Assembly (NCBI RefSeq): GCF_000772535.1
Contig: NZ_JSUM01000003.1
Coordinates: 62,001 to 126,000 of the forward strand
Origin: Chelonobacter oris
GTDB taxonomy: Bacteria; Pseudomonadota; Gammaproteobacteria; Enterobacterales; Pasteurellaceae
Direction of reading: 5' to 3'
DNA length: 64,000 bases
Shown: positions 9,114 to 17,511 of the stretch, piece by piece
Layout: each line of letters begins with the position of its first letter
Numbering within the stretch: the stretch's first letter is position 1
Made by a program: the position numbers and the translations under genes
Notes under the pieces: model-generated
Told to the model about the DNA's origin: nothing
Seen by the model: the letters and a program-made list of their open reading frames with translations, nothing else
The model's database searches: none

Positions 9114-9725
9114 TTAACCTTTTTCCCTTTCTGCAACAAAGAATAAATACTCTTCCAGATTATCAATCGCATCTTGACAACGTTGTTTACGTTGTTCGGT
9201 CTGCTGAATTTTCTGTATCAACGCGGAATGGTGCTGTGGAGCGGCTTGTAATAAGGCGTCATTTTGTTGTGCGACCAGATCGTTTAATTGACGTAAGAAT
9301 TGATAATACTTTTCCAATCGGGCTTTAGGCGGCAGATCATGCACGTGATGTTTGTTTTTGATTGGGGCGGGCTTTGCGGCAAAGTGCGGTTTCTGCGAGT
9401 GTGATTGGGTGAGATCAAGCAAGGCATGATATTGTGCCACCAGTTTTTCCGCATAAAATGCGGCTTGCGCCGTTTCTTGCCCCGTATGTTGTAAAATCGC
9501 TAATGTTTGCCGCGCTTGTGCCAAACATTGCCCGACAGTTTCGTGTTCGATTGAAAACAGACGAGAATCCAACGGCTGGGTAATCGGCTTGTTTTCGTAT
9601 TTTGCCAATGCTTGAAAATAACATGCTATTTTATCGAAGTGTGGTTGCATACGGCGGTTTCCTGCTTGCTTCAGTTTTGCGATCCGAATCGGGAAAAGTT
9701 GATCGGCAACGGGTGAAAATGACAT
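9114..9725 (-). CDS. priC: Primosomal replication protein N'' (PriC)
   Basis: PriC reloads DnaB helicase at stalled forks with leading-strand gaps. The 203-residue, Gln- and His-rich helical protein keeps the family core: LDSRLF near residue 52, a CLAQARQTLAIL segment, and a C-terminal block EKYYQFLRQLNDLV...RCQDAIDNLEEYL. It is slightly longer than E. coli PriC (about 175). The family is poorly conserved, so the call rests on this pattern. The gene is divergent from the porin at 10333. Confidence 0.8.
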   Translation of the reverse strand: MSFSPVADQLFPIRIAKLKQAGNRRMQPHFDKIACYFQALAKYENKPITQPLDSRLFSIEHETVGQCLAQARQTLAILQHTGQETAQAAFYAEKLVAQYHALLDLTQSHSQKPHFAAKPAPIKNKHHVHDLPPKARLEKYYQFLRQLNDLVAQQNDALLQAAPQHHSALIQKIQQTEQRKQRCQDAIDNLEEYLFFVAEREKG

Positions 9726-9915
9726 CTATTTTAGAGTAGCCTTTCTTTAAATACAATTGAATAACATGATTCCCCGTTTAATCTTGCTAAACAATCGGCA
9801 CTAACGCAAGCGGATAAACAGCGTGCGCTATACCGCACTTTTGCTTTTTGCGGGCAATAGAATTTTGCTAATAAATCATTAAATTATCAATTAAAGCCGA
9901 ATTTTATCTCAGAAC

Positions 9916-9931
9916 TTTGATCTGAATCACA
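9916..9931. promoter_or_regulatory. CRP-like (or FNR-like) binding site
   Basis: TTTGATCTGAATCACA matches the CRP core TGTGA-N6-TCACA except at one base. It also matches the FNR core TTGAT-N4-ATCAA at 9 of 10 positions. It is 400 bp upstream of the porin and 190 bp upstream of priC, so its target is uncertain. Confidence 0.45.
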
Positions 9932-10268
9932 CAAAAAATCTGAACTTTGTCAATCGTAATAGATTTATTTTTTATGGATTTTTTATTTTTATAAAAAAAC
10001 GATTAAAAACAAATGGATAGCGTGATTGCGGGGCGTTTTTTATCTTGATCTTTATGAATAAAATACTCCAAATCAGTAGAATAAAAGTATGCAGAACCGT
10101 CATGAATAAGTGTTCGTTTATTTTAATATATTGAAATAATTAAAAATTTTGTTTTTTTGACAGTGGCTATGCAGGCTTGACAGCCAAAATGGATTCTGTC
10201 AGTATGTCCTCGGAAATTAAAAACAGGGTTGGACAACGCTGTTGCGTGAAAGTTCAATCTAAGTTCCG

Positions 10269-10298
10269 TTTATTTATGCACTAGCGAACATAAATAAA
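10269..10298 (+). promoter_or_regulatory. Stem-loop in the porin mRNA leader
   Basis: TTTATTTATG (10269-10278) and CATAAATAAA (10289-10298) form a perfect 10-bp stem with a 10-nt loop (CACTAGCGAA), 34 nt before the porin start. It could be an mRNA stability element or a small-RNA target. Confidence 0.5.
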
Positions 10299-10332
10299 TT
10301 AACGTTAAACTTAAGTAAAAAGGCAGACTATT

Positions 10333-11334
10333 ATGAAAAAGACATTAGTAGCTTTAGCAGTAGCGGCAGTAGCGGCAACTTCTGCAAACGCAGCAGTCGT
10401 TTATGACCAAGACGGTTCTAAAGTTGAAGTGGGCGGTTCTTTACGTTTACTCTTAAATAAAGTAACCGGTGAACGTGCGGATCTAAAAAATGACGGTTCC
10501 CGTTTGCAATTCAAAGGCAGCCAAGATCTGGGCAGCGGTTTAAGTGCCATTGCTGGAATTGAATTCCGTTTCAGAGGCAATGACAATACTTATAAAAACG
10601 GTCCGGGTCAAAAAAACAGCAGCAGCGATTTTGGTGAAGTTAACACCGAACGTTTATGGGCCGGTTTTAAACAAGACGGCGTGGGTACCTTGACTTTCGG
10701 TCGTCAACTGACCAATGGTGATGCAATCCAGTTGGCTAACTTCATCAACTATAAAGACGGTAACGTTAACCTGACTGACTATGCCAACAAATCTGTGAAA
10801 TTCGTTTCTGACAGTTTTGGTGGTTTCAGCTTCGGTTTAGACTATATTTTTGGTAATGAAAATAAAGATGATACATCACGTAACTATAAAAACGGTTACG
10901 GTGCAGCCTTGTACTATACCGGTGATTTGTCACAAGATGTGAAATTTAACTTCAGAGCCGGTTATACTCAAGACCGTTTCGATACAGTTGAAACAACCAG
11001 ACGTGACAGCTGGCGTGTAGCGGGCGAATTCGTTATCGATCAAGTGACTTTCGGTTATAACTACGGTCAATCACGTAATAAAGAAGACGGTGTGAAACAA
11101 GCGAAAGAAACTTACCATATGGCGGGTGCGCAATACCGCTTCTCTGAGCCGGCAGCGCTGAACCTGCAATGGAAACGCTTTACCCAAGGTGATGATAAAG
11201 TGAATACTTACATTGTCGGCGTAGATTATAAACTACACAAAAATGTGTATACTTTCATCGAATATCACCATGACAGACCGAATGAAGGCGAAAACAACAA
11301 TGATGTTGGCGTAGGTTTACGCGTATTCTTCTAA
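10333..11334 (+). CDS. ompH: Outer membrane porin, OmpH / P2 type
   Basis: A trimeric 16-strand beta-barrel general porin. A signal peptide with an Ala-rich core ends SANA|AVVYDQDG (cleavage after residue 20). The mature N-terminus VYDQDGSKVEVGGSLRL, the plug-region strand GTLTFGRQL and the terminal GVGLRVFF with C-terminal Phe are hallmarks of Pasteurellaceae OmpH/P2 porins. The protein has 333 residues. It is the first of two distinct porins in the window; the other, at 17512, is longer and diverged. The gene is monocistronic, with its own terminator downstream. Confidence 0.93.
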   Translation: MKKTLVALAVAAVAATSANAAVVYDQDGSKVEVGGSLRLLLNKVTGERADLKNDGSRLQFKGSQDLGSGLSAIAGIEFRFRGNDNTYKNGPGQKNSSSDFGEVNTERLWAGFKQDGVGTLTFGRQLTNGDAIQLANFINYKDGNVNLTDYANKSVKFVSDSFGGFSFGLDYIFGNENKDDTSRNYKNGYGAALYYTGDLSQDVKFNFRAGYTQDRFDTVETTRRDSWRVAGEFVIDQVTFGYNYGQSRNKEDGVKQAKETYHMAGAQYRFSEPAALNLQWKRFTQGDDKVNTYIVGVDYKLHKNVYTFIEYHHDRPNEGENNNDVGVGLRVFF

Positions 11335-11357
11335 TTTAACGATACCTATCGTTGATT

Positions 11358-11397
11358 AAAAAGCCGAGTGTTATTACAACACCCGGCTTTATTTATT
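11358..11397 (+). terminator. Terminator of the OmpH-type porin
   Basis: Stem AAAGCCG-a-GTGTT (11360-11372) pairs with AACAC-c-CGGCTTT (11378-11390) and is followed by ATTTATTT. Confidence 0.85.
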
Positions 11398-11443
11398 TCT
11401 GCGTGTTCGGGATTATCTTTACTCTTCCGATACACTCAAATTA

Positions 11444-12265
11444 TCAGCGCTGCAAACGAATGATCGCCTGTACGCTTTCGCCTTGCTGTAATGGGCGGCT
11501 GATGCGTGATGTTTCAACACACAACATGGTTTGATAGCCGTTTTGCGACATATTGCCGGTTGGCTTTTGCCACGGATTCCAGACTACAATATCGGAAGCA
11601 TTGAGATGTTCCACGTCGATAATTCGTTGCTGCGCTTTGTCATCAATATGGCTGATCGGATTTTCTGCGCTGTAGACGGCGTCGACTTCTTGTTCAAACG
11701 TGCGGGGGGAGGGCACACAGACTTGCTGTCCGCTTAAGGTATCAAGTGCGGTTTTCGGCAAGCCGTATAGCGTAGTTTGCGCAATATCGCCGATGTTGAA
11801 ATAGCTGTGCAGGGCAAGTTGGGCGGGTTCGGTGCGATAATGGGTAAAGGTCAGACGGCATGCTTCGCCGAATTCCATTTTTAATGACGCTTCGACCAGC
11901 TGATGTTCATCAAGCAAGCTGAATGTCAGCGCCGCATTTTCGGCATCCATTTGCCATTGGCTGAGTTGCCAATTTGTGATTCGGGCATAGCCGTGCGCCG
12001 GTGTGCCGTTATCTTTAAACCACGGATAGCAGACCGGAATGCCGCCGCGAATGGCGGAACCGAGTTTAAACGGTTCGATTTCGCTTAACCACAGCAAATC
12101 CTGTTTGGCAAAGTGCGGTTGCCAGCTAAGCAAATGCGCGCCTTGCAAAGCGATAACCGCTTTTCCGACAGCGTGCTCAAGTACGATAACCGGAATTTCA
12201 TTAAGCTGTTGCAGAGAAAGCGCAGGGTGCAGCTGTTTGATAAAAGTTGGTGTGTGATGAAACAT
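11444..12265 (-). CDS. yeaD: D-hexose-6-phosphate mutarotase (glucose-6-phosphate 1-epimerase)
   Basis: Galactose-mutarotase fold protein of the YeaD family, which interconverts alpha and beta anomers of glucose 6-phosphate. Family features are GAHLLSWQP near the N-terminus, IRGGIPVCYPWF, the catalytic-histidine strand LHSYFNIGD, and VVWNPW near the C-terminus. It has 273 residues, in line with the family (270-295). It is the last gene of the minus-strand run cmoA-cmoB-orf-trHb-tag-yeaD and lies 105 bp after tag, so its cotranscription is uncertain. Confidence 0.9.
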   Translation of the reverse strand: MFHHTPTFIKQLHPALSLQQLNEIPVIVLEHAVGKAVIALQGAHLLSWQPHFAKQDLLWLSEIEPFKLGSAIRGGIPVCYPWFKDNGTPAHGYARITNWQLSQWQMDAENAALTFSLLDEHQLVEASLKMEFGEACRLTFTHYRTEPAQLALHSYFNIGDIAQTTLYGLPKTALDTLSGQQVCVPSPRTFEQEVDAVYSAENPISHIDDKAQQRIIDVEHLNASDIVVWNPWQKPTGNMSQNGYQTMLCVETSRISRPLQQGESVQAIIRLQR

Positions 12266-12369
12266 AAAGAATTCCTTATTCAGATGATCGTCAACATTTT
12301 ACGCTGATTGCCCGACTTGGCAATCGGATATTCCTTGTTGGTGAGGCGGTGTTTAACTGAGAACAATCA

Positions 12370-12927
12370 TCACGCTTTCTTGTTGTGGTGCCAAGCCGGT
12401 TCGGATGCCAGAATTTTGGCATAAATCGGGCAGTCGGGTTGATGGGCGCCTTGCAGGTAACCGCAGCTCATCAAAAATTCATTCACGATTTCCTCACCGA
12501 CAAATTTGAATTGTTTTTTGAACAGTTTGACCCAATCGGTCAACGGGCGGGGGTGATGGTAATCGAGCCAGTTTTTAAATGAACCGTATTGTTGCTGCAA
12601 CTGTAAAATTTGACTGGCGTTATAGATTGCGGCATTGACCTTCAATTTATTACGCACAATGCCGGCGTCATTTAACAGACGTTCTCTATCGACATCAGTG
12701 TAGGCGGCTACGGTTGCAATCTCAAATTGCGAATAAGCATTACGGAAATTTTGTTGTTTTTTCAGCATCAATGTCCAGCTTAAACCAGCCTGATTGATTT
12801 CTAACACGAGCCGCTCAAATAATTGATTATCGTCGGAAATTGGATAGCCGTAATGATGATCATGATAGATTTTGTTCACTTCATCTTGCTGTAGCGGTAG
12901 GGTATTGACGTAATCACAGTAGCTCAT
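12370..12927 (-). CDS. tag: DNA-3-methyladenine glycosylase I
   Basis: A base-excision repair enzyme that removes 3-methyladenine. The zinc-snap residues are recognisable: C4, H22 (IYHD), H162 and C166 (H-x3-C near the C-terminus). The catalytic block LEINQAGLSW contains the conserved Glu (E43) and Trp (W51), and FKFVG follows. The protein has 185 residues. It starts 9 bp after the truncated-haemoglobin stop codon, so the two are almost certainly translated from one mRNA, linking alkylation repair with a globin. Confidence 0.92.
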   Translation of the reverse strand: MSYCDYVNTLPLQQDEVNKIYHDHHYGYPISDDNQLFERLVLEINQAGLSWTLMLKKQQNFRNAYSQFEIATVAAYTDVDRERLLNDAGIVRNKLKVNAAIYNASQILQLQQQYGSFKNWLDYHHPRPLTDWVKLFKKQFKFVGEEIVNEFLMSCGYLQGAHQPDCPIYAKILASEPAWHHNKKA

Positions 12928-12936
12928 AGTAAGATC

Positions 12937-13371
12937 CTATTGGTTGATATTGCTGCGAATGCGTTGCATAAACATCGGCAGATCGTCGGTCAACACGCGT
13001 TGTACCATCAGATCTTGAATGCGTTCCGCACGGAATAACGCTTTTTCCGCTTTTTCGCCGACAAACAGCTCATTCACCGTTTGACGCCAATGTTGCAGCC
13101 AAACCTCGAACATATCACGGTTCATCGGTCGGCGTTTGTGCAGTTTAATGTGTTGCAACATCGGGTTGCCTTGATAGCTATTGAGCTCAAAAAGGTTACT
13201 TTCCCAAAAGCGATACATTTTTTCCAAATGTTTTTGCCAGTGACTGCCTTGAATATGGTTGAACATATAGCCAATATGTTCGTCAGCCAGTACTTTGTCG
13301 TAAAAACAATTAACTAATAATTCGATATCATCACGATTTTCTAGCGGTTTAGGAAAAATAGTTGCTTGCAT
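12937..13371 (-). CDS. Group III truncated haemoglobin
   Basis: A 144-residue haem globin with the two-over-two fold. Landmarks fit group III (Campylobacter Ctb type): Tyr B10 in CFYDKVLAD (Y24), proximal His F8 in MLQHIKLH (H74), Trp G8 in FEVWLQHW (W91), and the Y-x-GNP turn (Y66-P70). This group is linked to nitrosative or oxygen metabolism, but its role varies. The gene is followed within 9 bp by tag and preceded by a CxxCxxC-tailed protein, all on the minus strand. Confidence 0.85.
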   Translation of the reverse strand: MQATIFPKPLENRDDIELLVNCFYDKVLADEHIGYMFNHIQGSHWQKHLEKMYRFWESNLFELNSYQGNPMLQHIKLHKRRPMNRDMFEVWLQHWRQTVNELFVGEKAEKALFRAERIQDLMVQRVLTDDLPMFMQRIRSNINQ

Positions 13372-13404
13372 ATTTTTTTCCTGTCAGAAGGGAATCGTTA
13401 TAAT

Positions 13405-13429
13405 GGTCTTGAGGTGTCGGCTCAAGACC
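13405..13429 (-). terminator. Hairpin between the CxxCxxC protein and the truncated haemoglobin
   Basis: GGTCTTGAG (13405-13413) and CTCAAGACC (13421-13429) form a perfect 9-bp stem with a 7-nt loop. On the minus strand it is followed by ATTATAACG rather than a T-run, so it is either an mRNA processing or stability element or a weak terminator. Confidence 0.5.
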
Positions 13430-13432
13430 GTA

Positions 13433-13771
13433 CTACATACAGCCGCCGCAACTGCCGCAACGCCAATCTTCTTTGTTAACGGCATGATAGAAATAATGAA
13501 AGTATTTTTCATCAAGCGGAACACCGGCATTGATAAAAACATCAGCCAACCAGTCGGCATTTTCAATAATCCATTCATCTTCATACAGTCCTTCACGAAA
13601 CAGTTCTTCTTCCGGATCCATAAAGCTATAAATTCCATTGGTACCCATATCATGTTCACGCTTCGTCTCCGGTAGGATTAACGGTAATCCTTGAAATGTA
13701 ATTTCCCAATGTCCCAGACAGAGTGTGTTTCCCTGTGCTGTCCAACGAGCATTAAATGGATTCGACATCAT
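13433..13771 (-). CDS. Uncharacterised protein with a C-terminal CxxCxxC tail
   Basis: This 112-residue acidic, aromatic-rich soluble protein ends WRCGSCGGCM, with cysteines at 105, 108 and 111 and one further Cys at 18. There is no signal peptide or membrane segment. The CxxCxxC tail suggests binding of a metal or Fe-S cluster, or a redox function. The start (ATGATG at 13766-13771) follows AAGAGG. It precedes the truncated haemoglobin and tag. I do not recognise a named family and assign no function. Confidence 0.75.
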   Translation of the reverse strand: MMSNPFNARWTAQGNTLCLGHWEITFQGLPLILPETKREHDMGTNGIYSFMDPEEELFREGLYEDEWIIENADWLADVFINAGVPLDEKYFHYFYHAVNKEDWRCGSCGGCM

Positions 13772-13862
13772 CGGCTGAACCTCTTGTATAACAAAATTTG
13801 AGCATTATGTTACACCGAATCAAGGGAATATTAATGCCTCATAATCGGTATTTTACGATCGA

Positions 13863-14828
13863 TTATTTATTCGCCAAAATAACCGCTCTTTTCGGTGCCG
13901 GATAGCCTTCGATAGTTTTATTGTGATCGTATGGATCCAGAAAATCGATTAATGATTCGTTTTCCAACCATTCCGTTTTACGTTGTTCTTCGAGCGATGT
14001 GATTTCTACGTCAACACAGCGCACCTGTTTAAAACCGCACTTTTCCAGCCAATTGATCAATGCGGCAACCGACGGAATAAAATAGACGTTTTTCATTTTG
14101 GCATAGCGATCGGCAGGCACGAGAACATCATTGACGTCGCCGTCAATCACCAGCGTTTCCAACACCAGTTCACCGCCGTTGACCAATTGATCCCGCAGCT
14201 GCGACAGATGATCGAGTGGTGATTTGCGGTGATACAATACGCCCATTGAGAACACGGTGTCGAATGCCGCCAACGGTTGCATTTGCTCAATGCCTAACGG
14301 AATCAAATGGGCGCGGCGATCGTTATTCAGTAGTTTGCGCACCGCTTCAAACTGGCATAAAAACAGCTCGGTCGGATCAATGCCGACCACCATGTTTGCG
14401 CCTTCACCCACCATGCGCCACATATGATAGCCGCTGCCGCAGCCGACATCCAGAATCGTCCTGCCTTGCAGCGGTGCCAAGTGCGGTAGCACGCGCTCCC
14501 ATTTGAAATCGGAGCGCCATTCGCAATCTACGTAAATGCCGTGCAGGTGATACGGGCCTTTGCGCCACGGCATCAGTTGCTTGAGATGGTAGATAATCCG
14601 CTGTTGTTCGCCGTCGGAAAGTGGTTGATTAGGTACGGCTTCGACCGCACTTTGCAGATTAATCTGCTTTGCCTGTAAATCAGGCAGAAAATCCACCACT
14701 TTCGCCCATTTAGCATAGTCGCCGTGGGCGTTTTTTTGCCATTGCCGCAATTGTAGCGGCAGGGTTTCCAACCAGTCGGAAAGGGGGGAGGCGGCAATTT
14801 GTTGGTAAAACGGACGAAAATCAATCAT
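13863..14828 (-). CDS. cmoB: tRNA U34 carboxymethyltransferase
   Basis: CmoB uses carboxy-S-adenosylmethionine, made by CmoA, to convert 5-hydroxyuridine 34 of tRNA to 5-oxyacetyluridine (cmo5U), widening wobble decoding. The 321 residues are typical (E. coli 323). Markers are [21 protein letters not shown] upstream of the SAM-fold motif [15 protein letters not shown], and GVLYHRKSP. It follows cmoA by 12 bp on the same strand, forming the standard cmoAB pair. Confidence 0.96.
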   Translation of the reverse strand: MIDFRPFYQQIAASPLSDWLETLPLQLRQWQKNAHGDYAKWAKVVDFLPDLQAKQINLQSAVEAVPNQPLSDGEQQRIIYHLKQLMPWRKGPYHLHGIYVDCEWRSDFKWERVLPHLAPLQGRTILDVGCGSGYHMWRMVGEGANMVVGIDPTELFLCQFEAVRKLLNNDRRAHLIPLGIEQMQPLAAFDTVFSMGVLYHRKSPLDHLSQLRDQLVNGGELVLETLVIDGDVNDVLVPADRYAKMKNVYFIPSVAALINWLEKCGFKQVRCVDVEITSLEEQRKTEWLENESLIDFLDPYDHNKTIEGYPAPKRAVILANK

Positions 14829-14840
14829 AAAAAACCTTGC

Positions 14841-15674
<834 letters not shown>

Positions 15675-15738
15675 CTATGGTATTTTGTTTTCAATTGAAA
15701 ATGCGTTTTATTGAGTGAACGGTATTAAGGAGAATAGC

Positions 15739-17334
15739 ATGAAAAAATCGGGATTGGCGGTCGGTATTGTCGGTGTGTTGGTTGTCGCTTGGGCGGGCGG
15801 AACGTGGTATACCGGCAAAGCGCTGGAAGAAAAATATGCGGCGCAAATTGAAGCGCTGAATAATGAGATCAGGCTATATTTGCCGCCGACAAGCGAGATT
15901 ACGCTGGAATTTGCCAATGTCGGCTATCAGCGCGGTTTTTTCAGCACTGAAATCCAAGATAAAGTGGTATTACGTGATAAAAACGGTGAGCATGACGTGC
16001 GGTTTGACAGCACGGTTCAACACGGCCCGTTGCCGCTTTCCAATCTGGTAAAACTGAATCTGAAGCCGGTAATGGCGACAGGGCAAAGCCGACTGGCTAA
16101 AAATGCGCTGGTGGAACAATGGTTTGCGGTGAGCAAAGGACAAAACCCGTTTATCTCTGATTTCAGCATCGGCTATAACGATACTGTGGTGGCGAAAACC
16201 CGGATTGCCGCCACAGAATATAGCGAAGATAACCGAGAGTTTAAAAGCAGTGAAGTCGTGATCGATTCGAATACCAATTTGCGCGGAATCGGTGATTTGA
16301 CGCTGAATTTGGATCACGTTTTGTTCCAAGAAAGCGCCAACGGAGAGAATGTTCCGAATACGACGAAAATTCAGTTTGACGGGATTAGCCTGCATAGTGC
16401 TCAGCAGACAAGCCAATGGCAGGATTTAAGTACCGGCATGCAAACGTGGACGGTAAAAAATATCGACTTCGATCTTCAGCCGGGAGAGCCCGGTGAGGAA
16501 AAACCGCTTAAAGTAAACATCAATGATTTTGTTATTGCCGGCGATGTCAAATTGAACGGCGATCTATTTGATATTTTATCTAAAATTCAGTGGCAGAAAT
16601 TGAATATCGGCGGGTCGGATTTCGGTAAGTTTCAGTTTAATTTCAACCTGAATAAATTGGACGGAAATGCACTGAACGAGCTGGTTACACAGTTTAAAGC
16701 CATGCCTGCCAATGGCGAGTTTACTCCCGAACAAAACGATAAAGCTGAGGAGGCGGTGATGGCGCTGTTGAAAAAACAACCTGAATTACAAGTGTTGCCG
16801 CTTTCATTTACCAATAGCGCCGGCGCCAGTCGGTTGAATTTGGATTTAGGGCTGAATTTTGCCGATGAAAGTAGTGAAAATTTACTGGATTATCTGTCTA
16901 AATTCGAATTGAACGGCGAGATCAACAAAAAAATGCTACAACAGCTGATTGAACAGGTGAATGGTGTTGTTGAGGAGCCGAAAGATCCACAGCAGGTTTA
17001 TCAAGAAATCGTGCAGCAACTCATCGAAAGTGATTCGTTTGTGGAAACGCCGGACGCATTTACGGCAAAATTGATTTTGGAAAACGGGCAGCTGAAACAT
17101 AACGGCGAAGTCGTGCCGCCGGAAAAAGTGGACGAGTTTATTGTGACGATGATGATGGCGGCGGCATTTTATCAGCTGGATGACGGTGATTACGATCTCG
17201 ATTATGCCGATGATGATGTCGACTTTGATGAAGCCAACGGTGAATTTTCGCCGAATGAATCCTTTGATCTGGCTATTCCTGATTTATCACCGTCCGATTT
17301 AGAGGGCTTGCCGCCGGCAGCACCTCAGCAATAA
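15739..17334 (+). CDS. YdgA family (DUF945) protein
   Basis: A 531-residue protein beginning with a membrane anchor or signal sequence (MKKSGLAVGIVGVLVVAWAGG) followed by TGKALEEKYAAQIEALN, the typical DUF945/YdgA N-terminus. The rest is beta-rich with repeated strand motifs and ends in an acidic, Pro-rich tail (DYADDDVDFDEAN). The fold resembles the AsmA-like/YdgA group proposed to act in the periplasm, but function is unknown. I use the ATG at 15739 with AAGGAG (15727-15732); a GTG 24 bp upstream is less likely. It is divergent from cmoA. Confidence 0.8.
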   Translation: MKKSGLAVGIVGVLVVAWAGGTWYTGKALEEKYAAQIEALNNEIRLYLPPTSEITLEFANVGYQRGFFSTEIQDKVVLRDKNGEHDVRFDSTVQHGPLPLSNLVKLNLKPVMATGQSRLAKNALVEQWFAVSKGQNPFISDFSIGYNDTVVAKTRIAATEYSEDNREFKSSEVVIDSNTNLRGIGDLTLNLDHVLFQESANGENVPNTTKIQFDGISLHSAQQTSQWQDLSTGMQTWTVKNIDFDLQPGEPGEEKPLKVNINDFVIAGDVKLNGDLFDILSKIQWQKLNIGGSDFGKFQFNFNLNKLDGNALNELVTQFKAMPANGEFTPEQNDKAEEAVMALLKKQPELQVLPLSFTNSAGASRLNLDLGLNFADESSENLLDYLSKFELNGEINKKMLQQLIEQVNGVVEEPKDPQQVYQEIVQQLIESDSFVETPDAFTAKLILENGQLKHNGEVVPPEKVDEFIVTMMMAAAFYQLDDGDYDLDYADDDVDFDEANGEFSPNESFDLAIPDLSPSDLEGLPPAAPQQ

Positions 17335-17357
17335 CCTTTCTCTTCCATTCCCCTTCC

Positions 17358-17384
17358 AAGTGCGGTCAGGCGACCGCACTTTTG
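17358..17384. terminator. Uptake-signal hairpin terminator after the YdgA-like gene
   Basis: AAGTGCGGTC (17358-17367) pairs with GACCGCACTT (17372-17381) around a 4-nt loop, followed by TT. Two uptake cores form the stem. Confidence 0.75.
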
Positions 17385-17438
17385 CGTGAAGAGCGGCTAT
17401 CAAAGTCTGGAAAAGCATATTTAATAATTTAATGTCAT

Positions 17439-17467
17439 TTGAAAATTATTTTGTAAATAATTATACT
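17439..17467 (+). promoter_or_regulatory. Sigma-70 promoter of the second porin with an operator-like palindrome in the spacer
   Basis: TTGAAA (17439-17444) and TATACT (17462-17467) are separated by exactly 17 bp. The spacer is filled by a palindrome, AATTATTT-TGT-AAATAATT (17444-17462). The predicted start near 17474 leaves a leader of about 38 nt. A repressor bound here would block RNA polymerase. Confidence 0.65.
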
Positions 17468-17511
17468 AAAACACGCCAAATTAACCTAAGCTTATCAAGA
17501 GATTAAAATTT

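Larger units (their letters stand above)
9726..10332. other. Long regulatory region between priC and the OmpH-type porin
   Basis: These 607 bp hold no plausible gene. They contain an uptake core (9832-9840), a CRP/FNR-like site (9916-9931), two TTGACA hexamers (10157-10162 and 10177-10182) without a convincing -10 at standard spacing, and a 10-bp stem-loop just upstream of the porin ribosome-binding site (10269-10298). The length suggests heavily regulated porin expression or an unrecognised small RNA. Confidence 0.5.

Noticed and set aside
10157-10182. TTGACA hexamers as porin promoters
   Set aside because: Neither is followed by a convincing -10 at 16-18 bp, so no promoter was called.
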